Positions 8,095 through 17,187 of a stretch of DNA of 64,000 nucleotides are shown here, piece after piece. The notes beneath the pieces are model-generated. The model was given only the letters and a program-made list of their open reading frames with translations. It ran no database searches and was not told where the DNA came from. Made by a program: the position numbers and the translations under genes. The stretch's first letter is position 1, and each line of letters begins with the position of its first letter. The stretch is from Dehalococcoidia bacterium (GTDB lineage Bacteria > Chloroflexota > Dehalococcoidia > Lucifugimonadales > Lucifugimonadaceae). The stretch is taken from the NCBI GenBank assembly GCA_009693115.1, contig SHXW01000004.1:25632-89631 (forward strand). The letters are read 5' to 3'.

Positions 8095-9690
8095 TCACGC
8101 CTTTCGCAGGACGTGACCCCCGTGCCGGCCGGTGAGTGCGCCATTCTCAAGCGTCAGCACTCCGTTCACTACGGTGTACCTCATGCCCTCCGCGAGCAGG
8201 TTGGGAGAGTCTAACGTCCCCCGCTCGCGGAAGCTCAGAGGGTCGAAGGCGATGATATCCGCGACAGCGCCTTCCTTGAGGCGGCCGCGGTCTTTGAATC
8301 CCATTCGGTCTGCAGGGGCCGATGTGAGCTTCGCCACGGCTTGTCCCTGCGTCATGGTCTTCGTCTCGACTACCATGCGACGCCAGAACCAGCCGGCCCA
8401 CGTGAACGCGCCCATGAAAATATCGCCCGCGAGAAGCCCGTCCACGGCAAGCGCTGTCGCGTCGGACCCAATCGTGCAAAGCGGGTGGCGCATCGTACGC
8501 AACACGTCTTCCTCATCGTAGGAATGGCAGATGCAGAGGGGTGCGTGCGGATCCTCTGCGTGGGCGAGGAGAACGTCGAATACCGCGTCCCACGGGTCGC
8601 ATGGTTTGGCCTTTGTCCCCAACGTCGCGATCTCTGCAAAACTCTTGCCTCTGAATTCCGGACGCTCCGGGCTCGTATACAGGGACACACGGTCCCAACC
8701 GCCCAAAACGAAGCTGGATATGATGCTCTTGTGCTCCCGGAACAGTGCCCTTTCACGCGGGTCTGAAAGGCGTTGGCGAAGTGTGTCCGCTCCGCCGTCA
8801 AAAGCCCAAGGGGGCAGGGCGTTGCTGAGGTTGGTGATGCCGTGAAGGCGCGTGTGTGAGTCAAAAGCAGCGTCAAGACCCAGGTCGCGGGCTCTTTCGA
8901 CGGCGGCCACGCAGCGATCGAGAGAGCCGGGCGGGCCTGCACGACGCGGGATGATATGCGAGACCTGGAGGCGAACCCCGGCCTCCTGTGCTGTTCGCAC
9001 CGCCTCTTGAACCGCTTCTACTGCATGCGTCTCGCGGTTTCGCGTGTGTGCGGCATAGATTCCGTCATGCCTGGCCATAACCTTGCAGAGGGCAACGATC
9101 TCCCTCTCGTCCGCCACCCGTTCCGCAGGGTATTCAAGTCCTGTTGACAAGCCCCATGCGCCCGCTTCAAGACACTCTTCCAGCCCGAATGCCATCTCCT
9201 TCAGTTCATCTGGCGTTGCAGGCCGTCCGGTTTCAAGCATCGCAGCCAAACGGAGGTTGCCGAACGGCGCCAGGCTGGCAACATTCACCGCGGGCCTGGC
9301 TCTCTCCATCCGGACAAGGAAGCCAGAAAATGACCGCCATGTGATCCCGGTTTGCGATGTCCAACCGTAAATGTTGCCTGTAAAACGGCTGGGGTCAGTT
9401 ACAGGGGCACAACCGTGCCCACAGTTGCCAATGACCTCAGTTGTCACGCCTTGAAACGCCTGACTCTGAGCGCGGGGATCAATCAGAAGTGTGAAGTCCG
9501 AGTGGGAGTGGATGTCTATGAAGCCGGGGGCGACTAGAAGCCCCGTCGCGTCAAGTGTGGCGGCTGCCTCCCGGCCCGCGAGCCGGCCCATCGCGGCGAT
9601 GCGCCCGGCCCTGATACCTACATCAATTTGCCGCGTAGGCCCGCCCGAGCCGTCTGCCACTGTGCCGCCATTGATCAGCAGGTCAAACAA
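8095..9690 (-). CDS. N-acyl-D-amino-acid deacylase family amidohydrolase
   Basis: Zinc amidohydrolase of 531 residues, close to D-aminoacylases, which release D-amino acids from N-acyl forms. It shows the HSHSD metal motif (His61, His63), the GNCGHGCAP segment with the family's cysteine ligand, YAAHTRNR and VSHIIPR, which supply further histidines, and GSDATAL with the catalytic aspartate. The only possible start in this frame is a TTG at 9690, because a TAG lies shortly upstream. It sits between hyuA and hyuB on the same strand. It may therefore act on the N-carbamoyl or N-acyl product of the hydantoinase, which would be an unusual use of this family; that is inference. Confidence 0.88.
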   Translation of the reverse strand: MFDLLINGGTVADGSGGPTRQIDVGIRAGRIAAMGRLAGREAAATLDATGLLVAPGFIDIHSHSDFTLLIDPRAQSQAFQGVTTEVIGNCGHGCAPVTDPSRFTGNIYGWTSQTGITWRSFSGFLVRMERARPAVNVASLAPFGNLRLAAMLETGRPATPDELKEMAFGLEECLEAGAWGLSTGLEYPAERVADEREIVALCKVMARHDGIYAAHTRNRETHAVEAVQEAVRTAQEAGVRLQVSHIIPRRAGPPGSLDRCVAAVERARDLGLDAAFDSHTRLHGITNLSNALPPWAFDGGADTLRQRLSDPRERALFREHKSIISSFVLGGWDRVSLYTSPERPEFRGKSFAEIATLGTKAKPCDPWDAVFDVLLAHAEDPHAPLCICHSYDEEDVLRTMRHPLCTIGSDATALAVDGLLAGDIFMGAFTWAGWFWRRMVVETKTMTQGQAVAKLTSAPADRMGFKDRGRLKEGAVADIIAFDPLSFRERGTLDSPNLLAEGMRYTVVNGVLTLENGALTGRHGGHVLRKA

Positions 9691-9788
9691 AGTGTGATCC
9701 CACGCCCGCTAACCCGTGTCCCCCGGAGGGAGGTCACATGACTGCCTCACCTGCCGACCAAAAGAGATGGCATCAAAGACAAACCCGC

Positions 9789-11954
9789 CTAACCACCTGC
9801 GCCGAGACTAATGACTATGTTGCCCTGACCGTCCAGACATGCCGTACAGCCGGGAGGCACGACCGTCGTGGCGTCATACTCCTCAATAATCAGCGGTCCG
9901 GAAACCGGTTTGGCGTTCAGCCCGGATCTTCCGATGACGTGTGTGTCGAGTAGGCCGTGCAGCCTGCCGAACGAGGCTTTTCTGGACGAAAGGATTCGTT
10001 TGCGCGTCACCGTAGATGCCTTCGCCATACCTGAGTTGACCTGCCCCTCCGCAGAGGAGACGGTCGCAGAAACACGGATGTTGACCAACTCCACCTCCTC
10101 GCCGGGAGCGTGATGGCCGTAAGTACGCTGGTGCTCTTTGTGAAAAAGCTCGACAAGGGTGCCTATTAGCCCTCCGCGCTCTGGAGCGGATGCATCCACT
10201 GTCAGTTCCCACGCCTGCCCGGTGTAGCGCAGGTCAGCCTGCCGCCGCCATTTGGTTCTTGATGCGAGATAGCCTTCAGCAGCCATCACCCTGCGAGCCC
10301 GCGCCTCCACCTCTGCGAAGTCGCGCTCAACAGATGTATCAGTGGTTTCACCCGTCCGCGCGAAGACAGTCTGCACGAAGTGGTGTTCAGGCTCGGCCCC
10401 CAGCATCCCAACAGCCGAGAAAAGTCCGGGAGAAGGCGGGATGATGACCTTCGAGATGCCGAGTGCCTGAGCGAGACCCGCAGCGTGTACAGGGCCATTG
10501 CCGCCGAATGCAAAAAGGGCGCACTCCCGCGGGTCGCGGCCCCGGTATGTGGACACCGCCTTAAGGGCGCGGATCATGTTCGTATTGGCGACTGTGTGTA
10601 CGCCGTATGCAGCTTCCTGAACGTCCAGCCCGAGCGGCGTGGCAATCTTGCTTTCCACAGCCCGGTGTGCCAAATCAGCGTTGACTTTGACCGCGCCGCC
10701 GGCCAGTCCCTCCGGATTGATGTACCCAAGAACTACGTTTGCATCGGTGACGGTCGGCTCAGTCCCGCCGAGGCCGTAACAGGCCGGACCTGGCACTGCT
10801 CCTGCAGACTGCGGGCCAACCTTGAGCGCTCCACCACGGTCTATCCAGACAATGCTCCCTCCGCCCGCCCCGACCTCTGCAATGTCCAGCACCGGCAGCC
10901 GGACGGCGTGGCCTCGGCCTTTTACCAGACGGCTCGAGAGTTGGATACCTGCGCCCACCTCGTACTCGGTCGTCCACGAACGCCTGCCGTCTTCGATGAG
11001 CGACGCCTTTGCCGTCGTGCCTCCCATGTCGAACGAGATGATGTTTTGTACGCCTGCCGCGAGGGCGGCCCGGTGCGCTCCGACCACGCCAGCGGCGGGG
11101 CCAGACTCGACTATGTAAGCCGGTTTTTCCGCCGCGGACTTCGCGGACATGACTCCACCATTGGATTGCATGACCCTCAGCCGACCGCTGATTCTGGCAT
11201 CCCGGAGGCCGTCCGATAGCGAATCCAGATAACGTTTCACGATGGGACCAATGTACGCGTTGACGACCGTCGTGCTTGTGCGCTCGTACTCCCTGATTTC
11301 AGGAAGTACATCAACAGAAAGCGACAGAAAGACGTCAGGCAGGCGTTTGCGGACAAGCTCGCCGATGCGCCGCTCGTGTGCCGGGTTGCGATACGAGTGC
11401 AGGAGGCAGACGGCCACTGCCTCAGCGCCATCTTGGGCTATTCGTTCCAGAGCAGCAATGACAGTCTTCTCGTCCAGTTGGCGGAGGACACCACCCTCTG
11501 CGCTCATGCGCTCATCCGCTTCAAGCCTGAGACGCCGTTCTACAAGGGGTTTCGGAGGGACGTAAAACAGGCTGAACAGTTCAGGCACGCGTAGGCGGCG
11601 GAGTTCCAGCACGTCGCGGAAACCCTTTGTGGTGATGAGTGCGGTCTTCGCGCCATGATTTTCCAAGATGGCGTTCGTGGCTACAGTCGTGCCGTGGACG
11701 ATCTCCGAGACAGCGCTGCCCGGCACGCCCGCGTCCCGGAGCATCGCGACCGTGCCCTCGACGATGGCGCGGGAGTAATCATCGGGCGTTGAAAGGACCT
11801 TCTTGGTCCACGTGCGGCCATCTGAGCCTGTCATCACGAGGTCAGTGAACGTGCCGCCTATGTCCGCGCCGACGCGGTATGTGGGCTTAAGTCGTGCTGG
11901 CATATGTTGCAGGGTGTTCAGTTGTGCCGTAGGGAGTGGCGCTTGCGGGTCCAT
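9789..11954 (-). CDS. hyuA: Hydantoinase A / N-methylhydantoinase subunit A family protein
   Basis: ATP-binding subunit of the hydantoinase/oxoprolinase superfamily, 721 residues. The N-terminal domain begins VGADIGGTFTDLV, the phosphate-binding loop of the acetate kinase-like fold. It is followed by IVHGTTVATNAIL, and in the middle by SFDMGGTTAKASLIEDG, the second nucleotide-binding motif. Length and order match HyuA of N-methylhydantoinase. A second methionine at residue 18 is an alternative start. The sarcosine oxidase gene ends 183 bases upstream on the same strand and the amidohydrolase and hyuB follow, so the four probably form one pathway. Confidence 0.92.
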   Translation of the reverse strand: MDPQAPLPTAQLNTLQHMPARLKPTYRVGADIGGTFTDLVMTGSDGRTWTKKVLSTPDDYSRAIVEGTVAMLRDAGVPGSAVSEIVHGTTVATNAILENHGAKTALITTKGFRDVLELRRLRVPELFSLFYVPPKPLVERRLRLEADERMSAEGGVLRQLDEKTVIAALERIAQDGAEAVAVCLLHSYRNPAHERRIGELVRKRLPDVFLSLSVDVLPEIREYERTSTTVVNAYIGPIVKRYLDSLSDGLRDARISGRLRVMQSNGGVMSAKSAAEKPAYIVESGPAAGVVGAHRAALAAGVQNIISFDMGGTTAKASLIEDGRRSWTTEYEVGAGIQLSSRLVKGRGHAVRLPVLDIAEVGAGGGSIVWIDRGGALKVGPQSAGAVPGPACYGLGGTEPTVTDANVVLGYINPEGLAGGAVKVNADLAHRAVESKIATPLGLDVQEAAYGVHTVANTNMIRALKAVSTYRGRDPRECALFAFGGNGPVHAAGLAQALGISKVIIPPSPGLFSAVGMLGAEPEHHFVQTVFARTGETTDTSVERDFAEVEARARRVMAAEGYLASRTKWRRQADLRYTGQAWELTVDASAPERGGLIGTLVELFHKEHQRTYGHHAPGEEVELVNIRVSATVSSAEGQVNSGMAKASTVTRKRILSSRKASFGRLHGLLDTHVIGRSGLNAKPVSGPLIIEEYDATTVVPPGCTACLDGQGNIVISLGAGG

Positions 11955-12137
11955 TGTTAACGAACCGCTGTATTCCGTCCCAGATGATCATTCTGCGTCC
12001 ATTGAATTGGACTATTCGTTCGCCCCGGCCCGTATGGAGAACTTAGAAAGAGTGTGTCATCGGTGATGAGGTCAAGAGGACAGGCCATTACAGAAGACCG
12101 CAGCAATCACATCCAACATGACATCAAGCGACTCGCT

Positions 12138-13355
12138 TCAACTCTTGATGCCAGTCGGTCTTCTGGCGCGTCCTCCGGCCCTCTTGAATCTGCCCAGGCG
12201 CAGCAGGGCAATATCGTGGCGTGTAGCCCCCTTCGTCGCAAGATCCGCCATGACCTCGCCCACCACCGAGCAGAACTTGTAGCCGTGGCCAGAGAACCCA
12301 GCGGCGAATGATACCTGCGGGTGGGACGGGTGTACGTCAATGATGAAATGTTCGTCCGGTGAGTTGGTGAACATGCACGCTTTGAGGGCCATCGTCGGGC
12401 CGGAGGCGTCCGGGAAATACTTGTCTGTGAATTCGCGCAGGATCTGTTCATCAAGGGGGTTGCATCCACGGTCGGGCGAGTCCGGGTCTATGGGCTCTCC
12501 CAGGTGGTGATAGCGGCCCACCTTGAAGCCTGGCACACCGTGTACGGGGAAGCCGTAGTAGCGGCCCTCTTCGACATGCAGGTTGAACACGGGAAACGTT
12601 TCGGGCTGGAAAAGCCCGGGTTTTCTGGGCTGGAACCAGGCCAGCACCTGCCTCTCAGGCACGGCCAGCCGTTTCAACTGCGGGATGAGCGTCCTCGTCC
12701 ACGCGCCGGCAGTGATTACAAGCGCACCCGCCTCGTAACTGCCTCTATCCGTATCCACGCGCACGCCACCTCCGGGTGTGACGTCCCAGCCGAGCACCCG
12801 TTCACGGCCGTGGATTGCTGCGCCTTTGGCCTGGGCCTGTTCCACAAAGGACACGATGCATCGCTCAGGAAGCAGGAAACCACCGTCTGGCTGGAGGAGG
12901 GCCATCGTTTCAGCAGGGAGGTGGTAGCCGGGATAGCGCCGGGTTAGTTCGCGGCTGGTGAGAACCTCATGCCGCAGGCCGTGGATCTCACACGAAAGGA
13001 GGGATCCCTTGAAGACGTCGTGCCCAGGTGGACTGGCGTCCACCGAGCCCATGGTTCGAAGTAGCTCCTCGCCGACCTTTTTTTCTATCTCACGCCACAA
13101 CTCATAGGAGCGCAGGAGCAGCGGGACGTACGAGGGGTGTTCGTAGTAGGCGAGGCGGATGATGCGCGTGTGACCGTGCGACGACCCACGGTCGTGGGGG
13201 ATGTCAAACTGCTCCAGGCCAAGGACGCGGAGGTTGCGGCGCGAACCGGTAGCACGCCTGCGCGACAACTCATAGACGGTCGCGCTACCCATGCCGCCTA
13301 CCCCTATGACGATCACGTCGTATGTGTGTGATGAGGCCAGGAAGAATCTCTCCAA
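12138..13355 (-). CDS. Monomeric sarcosine oxidase / N-methyl amino acid oxidase (FAD-dependent)
   Basis: Flavoprotein of 405 residues in the monomeric sarcosine oxidase and N-methyltryptophan oxidase family, which demethylates N-methyl amino acids to the amine, formaldehyde and H2O2. The N-terminal FAD loop is GVGGMGSATVYEL. HGHTRIIRLAYYEHP is the typical active-site region with Arg and Tyr/His residues. KACMFTNSPDEHFIID contains Cys327, which aligns with the cysteine that binds FAD covalently in this family. The C-terminal GFSGHGYKF motif is also present. A basic tail of about 15 residues follows. It is the first gene of the hydantoinase-containing minus-strand group and is read divergently from the EVE gene. 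Confidence 0.93.
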   Translation of the reverse strand: MERFFLASSHTYDVIVIGVGGMGSATVYELSRRRATGSRRNLRVLGLEQFDIPHDRGSSHGHTRIIRLAYYEHPSYVPLLLRSYELWREIEKKVGEELLRTMGSVDASPPGHDVFKGSLLSCEIHGLRHEVLTSRELTRRYPGYHLPAETMALLQPDGGFLLPERCIVSFVEQAQAKGAAIHGRERVLGWDVTPGGGVRVDTDRGSYEAGALVITAGAWTRTLIPQLKRLAVPERQVLAWFQPRKPGLFQPETFPVFNLHVEEGRYYGFPVHGVPGFKVGRYHHLGEPIDPDSPDRGCNPLDEQILREFTDKYFPDASGPTMALKACMFTNSPDEHFIIDVHPSHPQVSFAAGFSGHGYKFCSVVGEVMADLATKGATRHDIALLRLGRFKRAGGRARRPTGIKS

Positions 13356-13533
13356 AGTAAGTCCTGATCAGGTCAGGACATGGTAGGGCATCGGTGGCGG
13401 CATACGTACCTGCGCGGACTCTTCCTTCATTCCTCTAAGATGCGTGAGTGTGGTTGGCAGCTTTCACCAACTAAGCCGTGCTGTCTGTTTCTTCCTAGTC
13501 GGCGGTCAGGGCAAGCCTGACATGTAGGGTTGA

Positions 13534-14130
13534 ATGGGCAAGACATACTGGATGCTGGCAACCGACCAGCGGAATTACGAGATCACCCGCCAGCGCGGTT
13601 TTACCGTACAGGGTGTGGACTCGCGTAACCGTCGCAAAGCAGTCCGCGTGTTGCCAGATGACCGCATCATGTTTTACATCTCAGACAGGGCCGCTTTCGC
13701 CGCCGCCGTCACGGTCACGTCCGGCCACTACGAAAGCTACGACCGTATCTGGCAGCATTACCGCGAGAGGGAAACCTTCCCGCACAGAGTGAATATCAAG
13801 CCGGATCTTGTTTTGGATGAAGACATCTGGGTGGACGCTTATCAGGTGGGGCCAACTCTTGAGTACGTCAAGAAGTGGGCGCCTGAGGACTGGCCTCTGG
13901 CCTTTGCGGGGATGTTGCACATCCTGCCGCAGCGGGACTTTGGCTATCTAGAGGACGAGATGGGTCGTGCGCTTCGAAACGCTGGCCGCCCACCCGTCCC
14001 TGCAGACGTTGAGGCTATCAGGGAGGAATCCCTCAAGCTCTCCCCTCAAAACATCGTGCCTGTGGCAACCGCGCAGGAGGTTCCCGCCAGTCAGGACGCG
14101 GGGCCGGAACTCGAAGACGCTGAGCACTGA
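13534..14130 (+). CDS. EVE domain-containing protein
   Basis: Protein of 198 residues whose first 150 form an EVE (PUA-like) domain: TYWMLATDQRNYEITR, then FTVQGVDSRNRRKAV, DRIMFYISDR and FPHRVNIKPDLVL. EVE domains bind modified bases or RNA, and some read modified DNA in restriction or defence systems. The C-terminal 45 residues are Pro/Glu-rich and probably disordered. It stands alone and converges with the DUF1802 gene. No restriction or methylation partner is adjacent, so a housekeeping RNA role is at least as likely. Confidence 0.88.
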   Translation: MGKTYWMLATDQRNYEITRQRGFTVQGVDSRNRRKAVRVLPDDRIMFYISDRAAFAAAVTVTSGHYESYDRIWQHYRERETFPHRVNIKPDLVLDEDIWVDAYQVGPTLEYVKKWAPEDWPLAFAGMLHILPQRDFGYLEDEMGRALRNAGRPPVPADVEAIREESLKLSPQNIVPVATAQEVPASQDAGPELEDAEH

Positions 14131-14158
14131 CAACTCGCAGTCTCATATTGCGGTGGGG

Positions 14159-14746
14159 TCAGGCCGTAGTGCCAGCTCCAGCGAGGGCCGTTTTGATCGC
14201 TGCCCGCTGCACATCGAAACGGCGGTCAGGCAGAACAGGCGTGGCGATTCCCAAAGGATACGGCTCTACTAACTCAACCCATGACTTGCACCCGGCATAG
14301 GACCCCATGACCGGAAGGGCCTGCGGCATCTGAAGCCTGTGGCAACGCACGATGATAACGTGCAGAGGATCCCGGGGCTTCCAATGGGCGCGTTTGACCG
14401 CGTATTCGTTGGAGAAGATGTGGAACGGTGCAAGGGCGTTGACCGCCGCCACTTCACTAATCCGGATGACTTCGGCCACTTCGGCGAAGAGCGCCAGCGT
14501 CACCATGCCCTGGTCTGTGTCGTCATCGATGCCCCGCATCAGGCCTCGCTTGTCTGGTTTGAGCAGGTCTGCACCCTGGTGGAAGGACGTGGGATAAAGG
14601 AAAAACCCATCATGCTCGATCCTGAAATGACGGCCGTCCTCGTGGATGCCACCTTTGCGAAGCAGGACAACCTGTTCGCCCTGCGCCAGCGCCTCGATCG
14701 CAACAGACCACTCTTTTAGAGCGATGTTTGAATGGGATGGGACCAA
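14159..14746 (-). CDS. DUF1802 family protein
   Basis: Hypothetical protein of about 195 residues recognised by ALKEWSVAIEALAQGEQ, LLRKGGIHEDGRHF and LYPTSFHQ, the conserved opening of DUF1802. No biochemical role is established for the family. The longer frame opens at an ATG at 14842, but the extra residues are not protein-like. A TTG at 14746, just before the conserved region and preceded by AAAGG at good spacing, is the more likely start. The gene converges with the EVE gene, their stops being 28 bases apart. Confidence 0.8.
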   Translation of the reverse strand: MVPSHSNIALKEWSVAIEALAQGEQVVLLRKGGIHEDGRHFRIEHDGFFLYPTSFHQGADLLKPDKRGLMRGIDDDTDQGMVTLALFAEVAEVIRISEVAAVNALAPFHIFSNEYAVKRAHWKPRDPLHVIIVRCHRLQMPQALPVMGSYAGCKSWVELVEPYPLGIATPVLPDRRFDVQRAAIKTALAGAGTTA

Positions 14747-15037
14747 CGCTGACCTTTGAACGTATGTTTCGGTAATATTTGATCTGACACAGACGGGCTT
14801 CCTGCTCGCCTTTAGTTTCTGTCGGGCGAAACAACTCCCCAATGGAAATTATAGGCCCGGAGCATCCGACTGACAGTAGGTGTCATCTTAGTCAATAACG
14901 CTGCCAACCATCTCATCTCCTGTTGACGGGTGCCCGTTTGAACTGGGAGCGCATTGAGGCGAAGTGTGACAACCGAAGGGTTCTTATTCAATTGGGATCC
15001 TCGGCAGGATCTATTCGGAGTCAGGTGAAAAGTCACA

Positions 15038-15331
15038 ATGGTCATGAACCTGTTCAAGAAACCCGATGTTGTCCTTGAAGGCGACACAGCGACCCCCGGT
15101 ACGCCTTACCGCCTGTGCATGTTTCGTGTGACCGGTCGCAAGCCTGACAACGACCTGTCCCGAAAAGTGCGGGCCGCTCTGCAGATGGCTGTGCCGGGAT
15201 GCGAAGTAGCGGATCTGCCGCTGGCTGATGTCAAGGTGGCGGAAAAGATGGGGATGCGCTTCCGAATCAGCTACTACGGAGAGCAAATCCCCGGCGAGAA
15301 GATCAGGGACGCAGTGCTGAACGCTATTTAG
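15038..15331 (+). CDS. Small hypothetical protein
   Basis: Unrecognised 97-residue protein with balanced composition. The middle shows LCMFRVTGRKPDNDLSRKV and the C-terminus RFRISYYGEQIPGEKIRDA, alternating strands and helices like a small alpha/beta fold. The start may be the ATG at 15038 or the one at 15044; AGGTGA around 15022 fits the first. Its end overlaps the stop of the convergent TatD gene by eight bases. I assign no function. Confidence 0.6.
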   Translation: MVMNLFKKPDVVLEGDTATPGTPYRLCMFRVTGRKPDNDLSRKVRAALQMAVPGCEVADLPLADVKVAEKMGMRFRISYYGEQIPGEKIRDAVLNAI

Positions 15332-16184
15332 TTCCACCTGACCCTGCCAACACGGCGCGTACCGGCTCCCCGCGCTGGCCCAAAAGCCGTAATGCGTTGC
15401 GCGTCGTACTTTCCCGTACATCTTCAACTGTGATCCCATGAAGCTCCGCTAGCTTCACAGCGATCAGTCGGATGTCCTTCGGCTCGGTCCATTTTGCACG
15501 GTCGGGCTTGTAGGACTGCGGAAAGGCATCGGTCTCCAGCACGATCCATTCAAGCGGAACATTGCGGACGGTCTCCTGAAAATCCCGGCTATGCAGGAGC
15601 GGCTTCGCCACAGAGATATACAAACCGAGGTCTAGCAGTGCCCGCGCGTAATCCCAGTCACCCTGGAAGTAATGTGCCGCACCGCCGGTATCTCTGATTC
15701 GCTCCTCCTTCAGAATGTGCAGCGTGTCCTCAGTCGCCAGCCTGTTGTGGAAGACGACCGCCAGCCCCTGCTCGCGGCCGATCGCGATCTGGGCGCGGAA
15801 TGCTCGTTCTTGAATCTCGTGCCACTCCGGGCCTGTGGACGGCTTCCAGTCCGAGCCCGGAGCGGGCCTGAAACTCTCGGGCGGAGTGTGGTCAAGTCCC
15901 GTCTCGCTCATCACGACCACACGCGGGTCGGCGGCGAGTCGGCTCAGGTTGCCAACATCGCCTGGCGTCAGTTCGCCCGTCATGTCCTCGGGATGCACGC
16001 CAACGCCTGCGAAGACCGAAGGGTGCTCATGCGCGATCTTGACGCAGCGCTCTGAACTGGCGACCGTCACGCCAGCCGTGATGATCGCCCCCACGCCTGC
16101 CGAGCGCGACCTCTCGACGATGCCCGACAGCTCGCCCGGCTCGTGCTGGTCAATGTGCGTGTGAATGTCCAGGAAGAGCGCCAA
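15324..16184 (-). CDS. TatD family metal-dependent hydrolase
   Basis: TIM-barrel metallohydrolase of 286 residues related to TatD DNases. The ligands are in the expected order: DIHTHID (His8, His10), SETGLDH with the bridging glutamate, VFHNR and AHYFQG for the later histidines, and ETDAF with the catalytic aspartate. The family shows 3'-5' exonuclease activity and roles in DNA repair, but many members are uncharacterised. The start is a TTG at 16184; no other start exists in the open frame. The DUF4389 gene ends 15 bases upstream on the same strand, so the two may be cotranscribed. Confidence 0.87.
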   Translation of the reverse strand: MALFLDIHTHIDQHEPGELSGIVERSRSAGVGAIITAGVTVASSERCVKIAHEHPSVFAGVGVHPEDMTGELTPGDVGNLSRLAADPRVVVMSETGLDHTPPESFRPAPGSDWKPSTGPEWHEIQERAFRAQIAIGREQGLAVVFHNRLATEDTLHILKEERIRDTGGAAHYFQGDWDYARALLDLGLYISVAKPLLHSRDFQETVRNVPLEWIVLETDAFPQSYKPDRAKWTEPKDIRLIAVKLAELHGITVEDVRESTTRNALRLLGQRGEPVRAVLAGSGGTK

Positions 16185-16199
16185 GCGCGTGTCGCAGGC

Positions 16200-16880
16200 T
16201 CAGGCCATCTCGAACGGCGGGTACTTGTCTGTGTTGAGAAGGAAGGCGTAGGCAATCACGCGGTATGTCCAACGCATGACCCCGACTGTGTAGTCAAAGA
16301 TGCCACGGGGCTGTTTGCCTGTGAACAGAATAGCGAACCAGCCAACGATCGTCACGATGATGACGCCTATCCACAGGAAGGCAAGCACCACGTAGTGCGG
16401 GATGGCCAGGAGCCACTTGTACAGCGGGGCCCAGCGGTCCAGGTCGCGCTGCACGTCAGGGTAGTCTGCGTCCAGGTGGACCGATTGCTCTTCGTCCGTC
16501 GAGGGGTACTCGTCTCTCAGCAGCAACAGGTAGCTCCCCACTCGCGCCTCGAAGCGCATGAGCTGGAGGCTGAAGTCGAACCACCAGCGCGGATACTTCT
16601 GGCGGAAGACGATCAACAAAAGAGGCGCCAGGAAAAGCACGCCCGTGCCGCCCCCGAGGACAATCGACCACTGGTCGCTGCTGTCCGAGAACCAGCTGCC
16701 GCCCGAGATTGCGGCAAGCACGATGGCTATGGGTATGACATAGAAGATGCGGAAGAACGAAGTGACGCGGTCACGAGGGCCGTCTTGGTGGTCAATAGAC
16801 AACCTGATGGCGTAAGGTGGCGGAGCAACAGGCGGGACGGCAGGCGCCATTGAAGCAGCTGGCGTGGGCTGTGAAGTCAT
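16200..16880 (-). CDS. DUF4389 domain-containing membrane protein
   Basis: Integral membrane protein of 226 residues. A Pro/Ala-rich N-terminal tail precedes the first segment. About four hydrophobic helices follow, with the DUF4389 signatures FTGKQPRGIFDYTVGVMRW and a final DKYPPFEM. The central loop is charged (DEYPSTDEEQSVHLDADYPD). The function of this family is unknown; copies are common in actinobacteria and Chloroflexota. The gene leads a likely two-gene unit with the TatD hydrolase. Confidence 0.87.
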   Translation of the reverse strand: MTSQPTPAASMAPAVPPVAPPPYAIRLSIDHQDGPRDRVTSFFRIFYVIPIAIVLAAISGGSWFSDSSDQWSIVLGGGTGVLFLAPLLLIVFRQKYPRWWFDFSLQLMRFEARVGSYLLLLRDEYPSTDEEQSVHLDADYPDVQRDLDRWAPLYKWLLAIPHYVVLAFLWIGVIIVTIVGWFAILFTGKQPRGIFDYTVGVMRWTYRVIAYAFLLNTDKYPPFEMA

Positions 16881-16981
16881 ACGTGCGCCTCCTAGTTATC
16901 GCCGGGCAGGGTGGAACAAAAGCGTGCCCCGACGAGCGTAATCATCGCACACCCGGCCACCGGGTACCGGAACGGGTGATC

Positions 16982-17031
16982 CCCTCTCCCTCGGGTGCCC
17001 TCCGGGCGCGAGAGGGTCTAGGGTGAGGGTT
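16982..17031. repeat. G-rich intergenic hairpin repeat
   Basis: CCCTCTCCC is followed by a loop, then GAGAGGGTCTAGGGTGAGGG. The first arm pairs with GAGAGGG and the tail repeats GGGTGAGGGTT. The same pattern recurs at 18299-18386, suggesting a dispersed REP-like element. It lies just upstream of the mannonate dehydratase-like gene, in a gene-free gap between divergent genes. Confidence 0.55.
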
Positions 17032-17187
17032 GAACACCGGAGCGCCCCAACGAAGACTTGACGCCGCGCCTCTTCTCCCTTCAACGACTCTCCAGCTGGC
17101 CCGTCCGGCGGGTGCGCGGCGTATAGTGTGGCCCGCTATGGACAGGAACGCGCTTCCACCTGTTGCAAATGCCTATGGAGGAACTCA

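Noticed and set aside
10380..11219. 279-codon open frame on the plus strand
   Set aside because: It lies entirely antisense to hyuA, has Arg/Cys/His-rich shadow composition and no motif.
13534..14130. EVE protein as part of a defence island
   Set aside because: No restriction endonuclease, methyltransferase or other defence gene adjoins; the only methyltransferase fragment is 33 kb away inside the IS.
14747..14842. N-terminal extension of the DUF1802 gene to the ATG at 14842
   Set aside because: The extra 32 residues are not family-like and a TTG with a ribosome site lies right before the conserved part.
16143..16853. 236-codon plus-strand frame
   Set aside because: Antisense to TatD and DUF4389 genes; no protein-like pattern.
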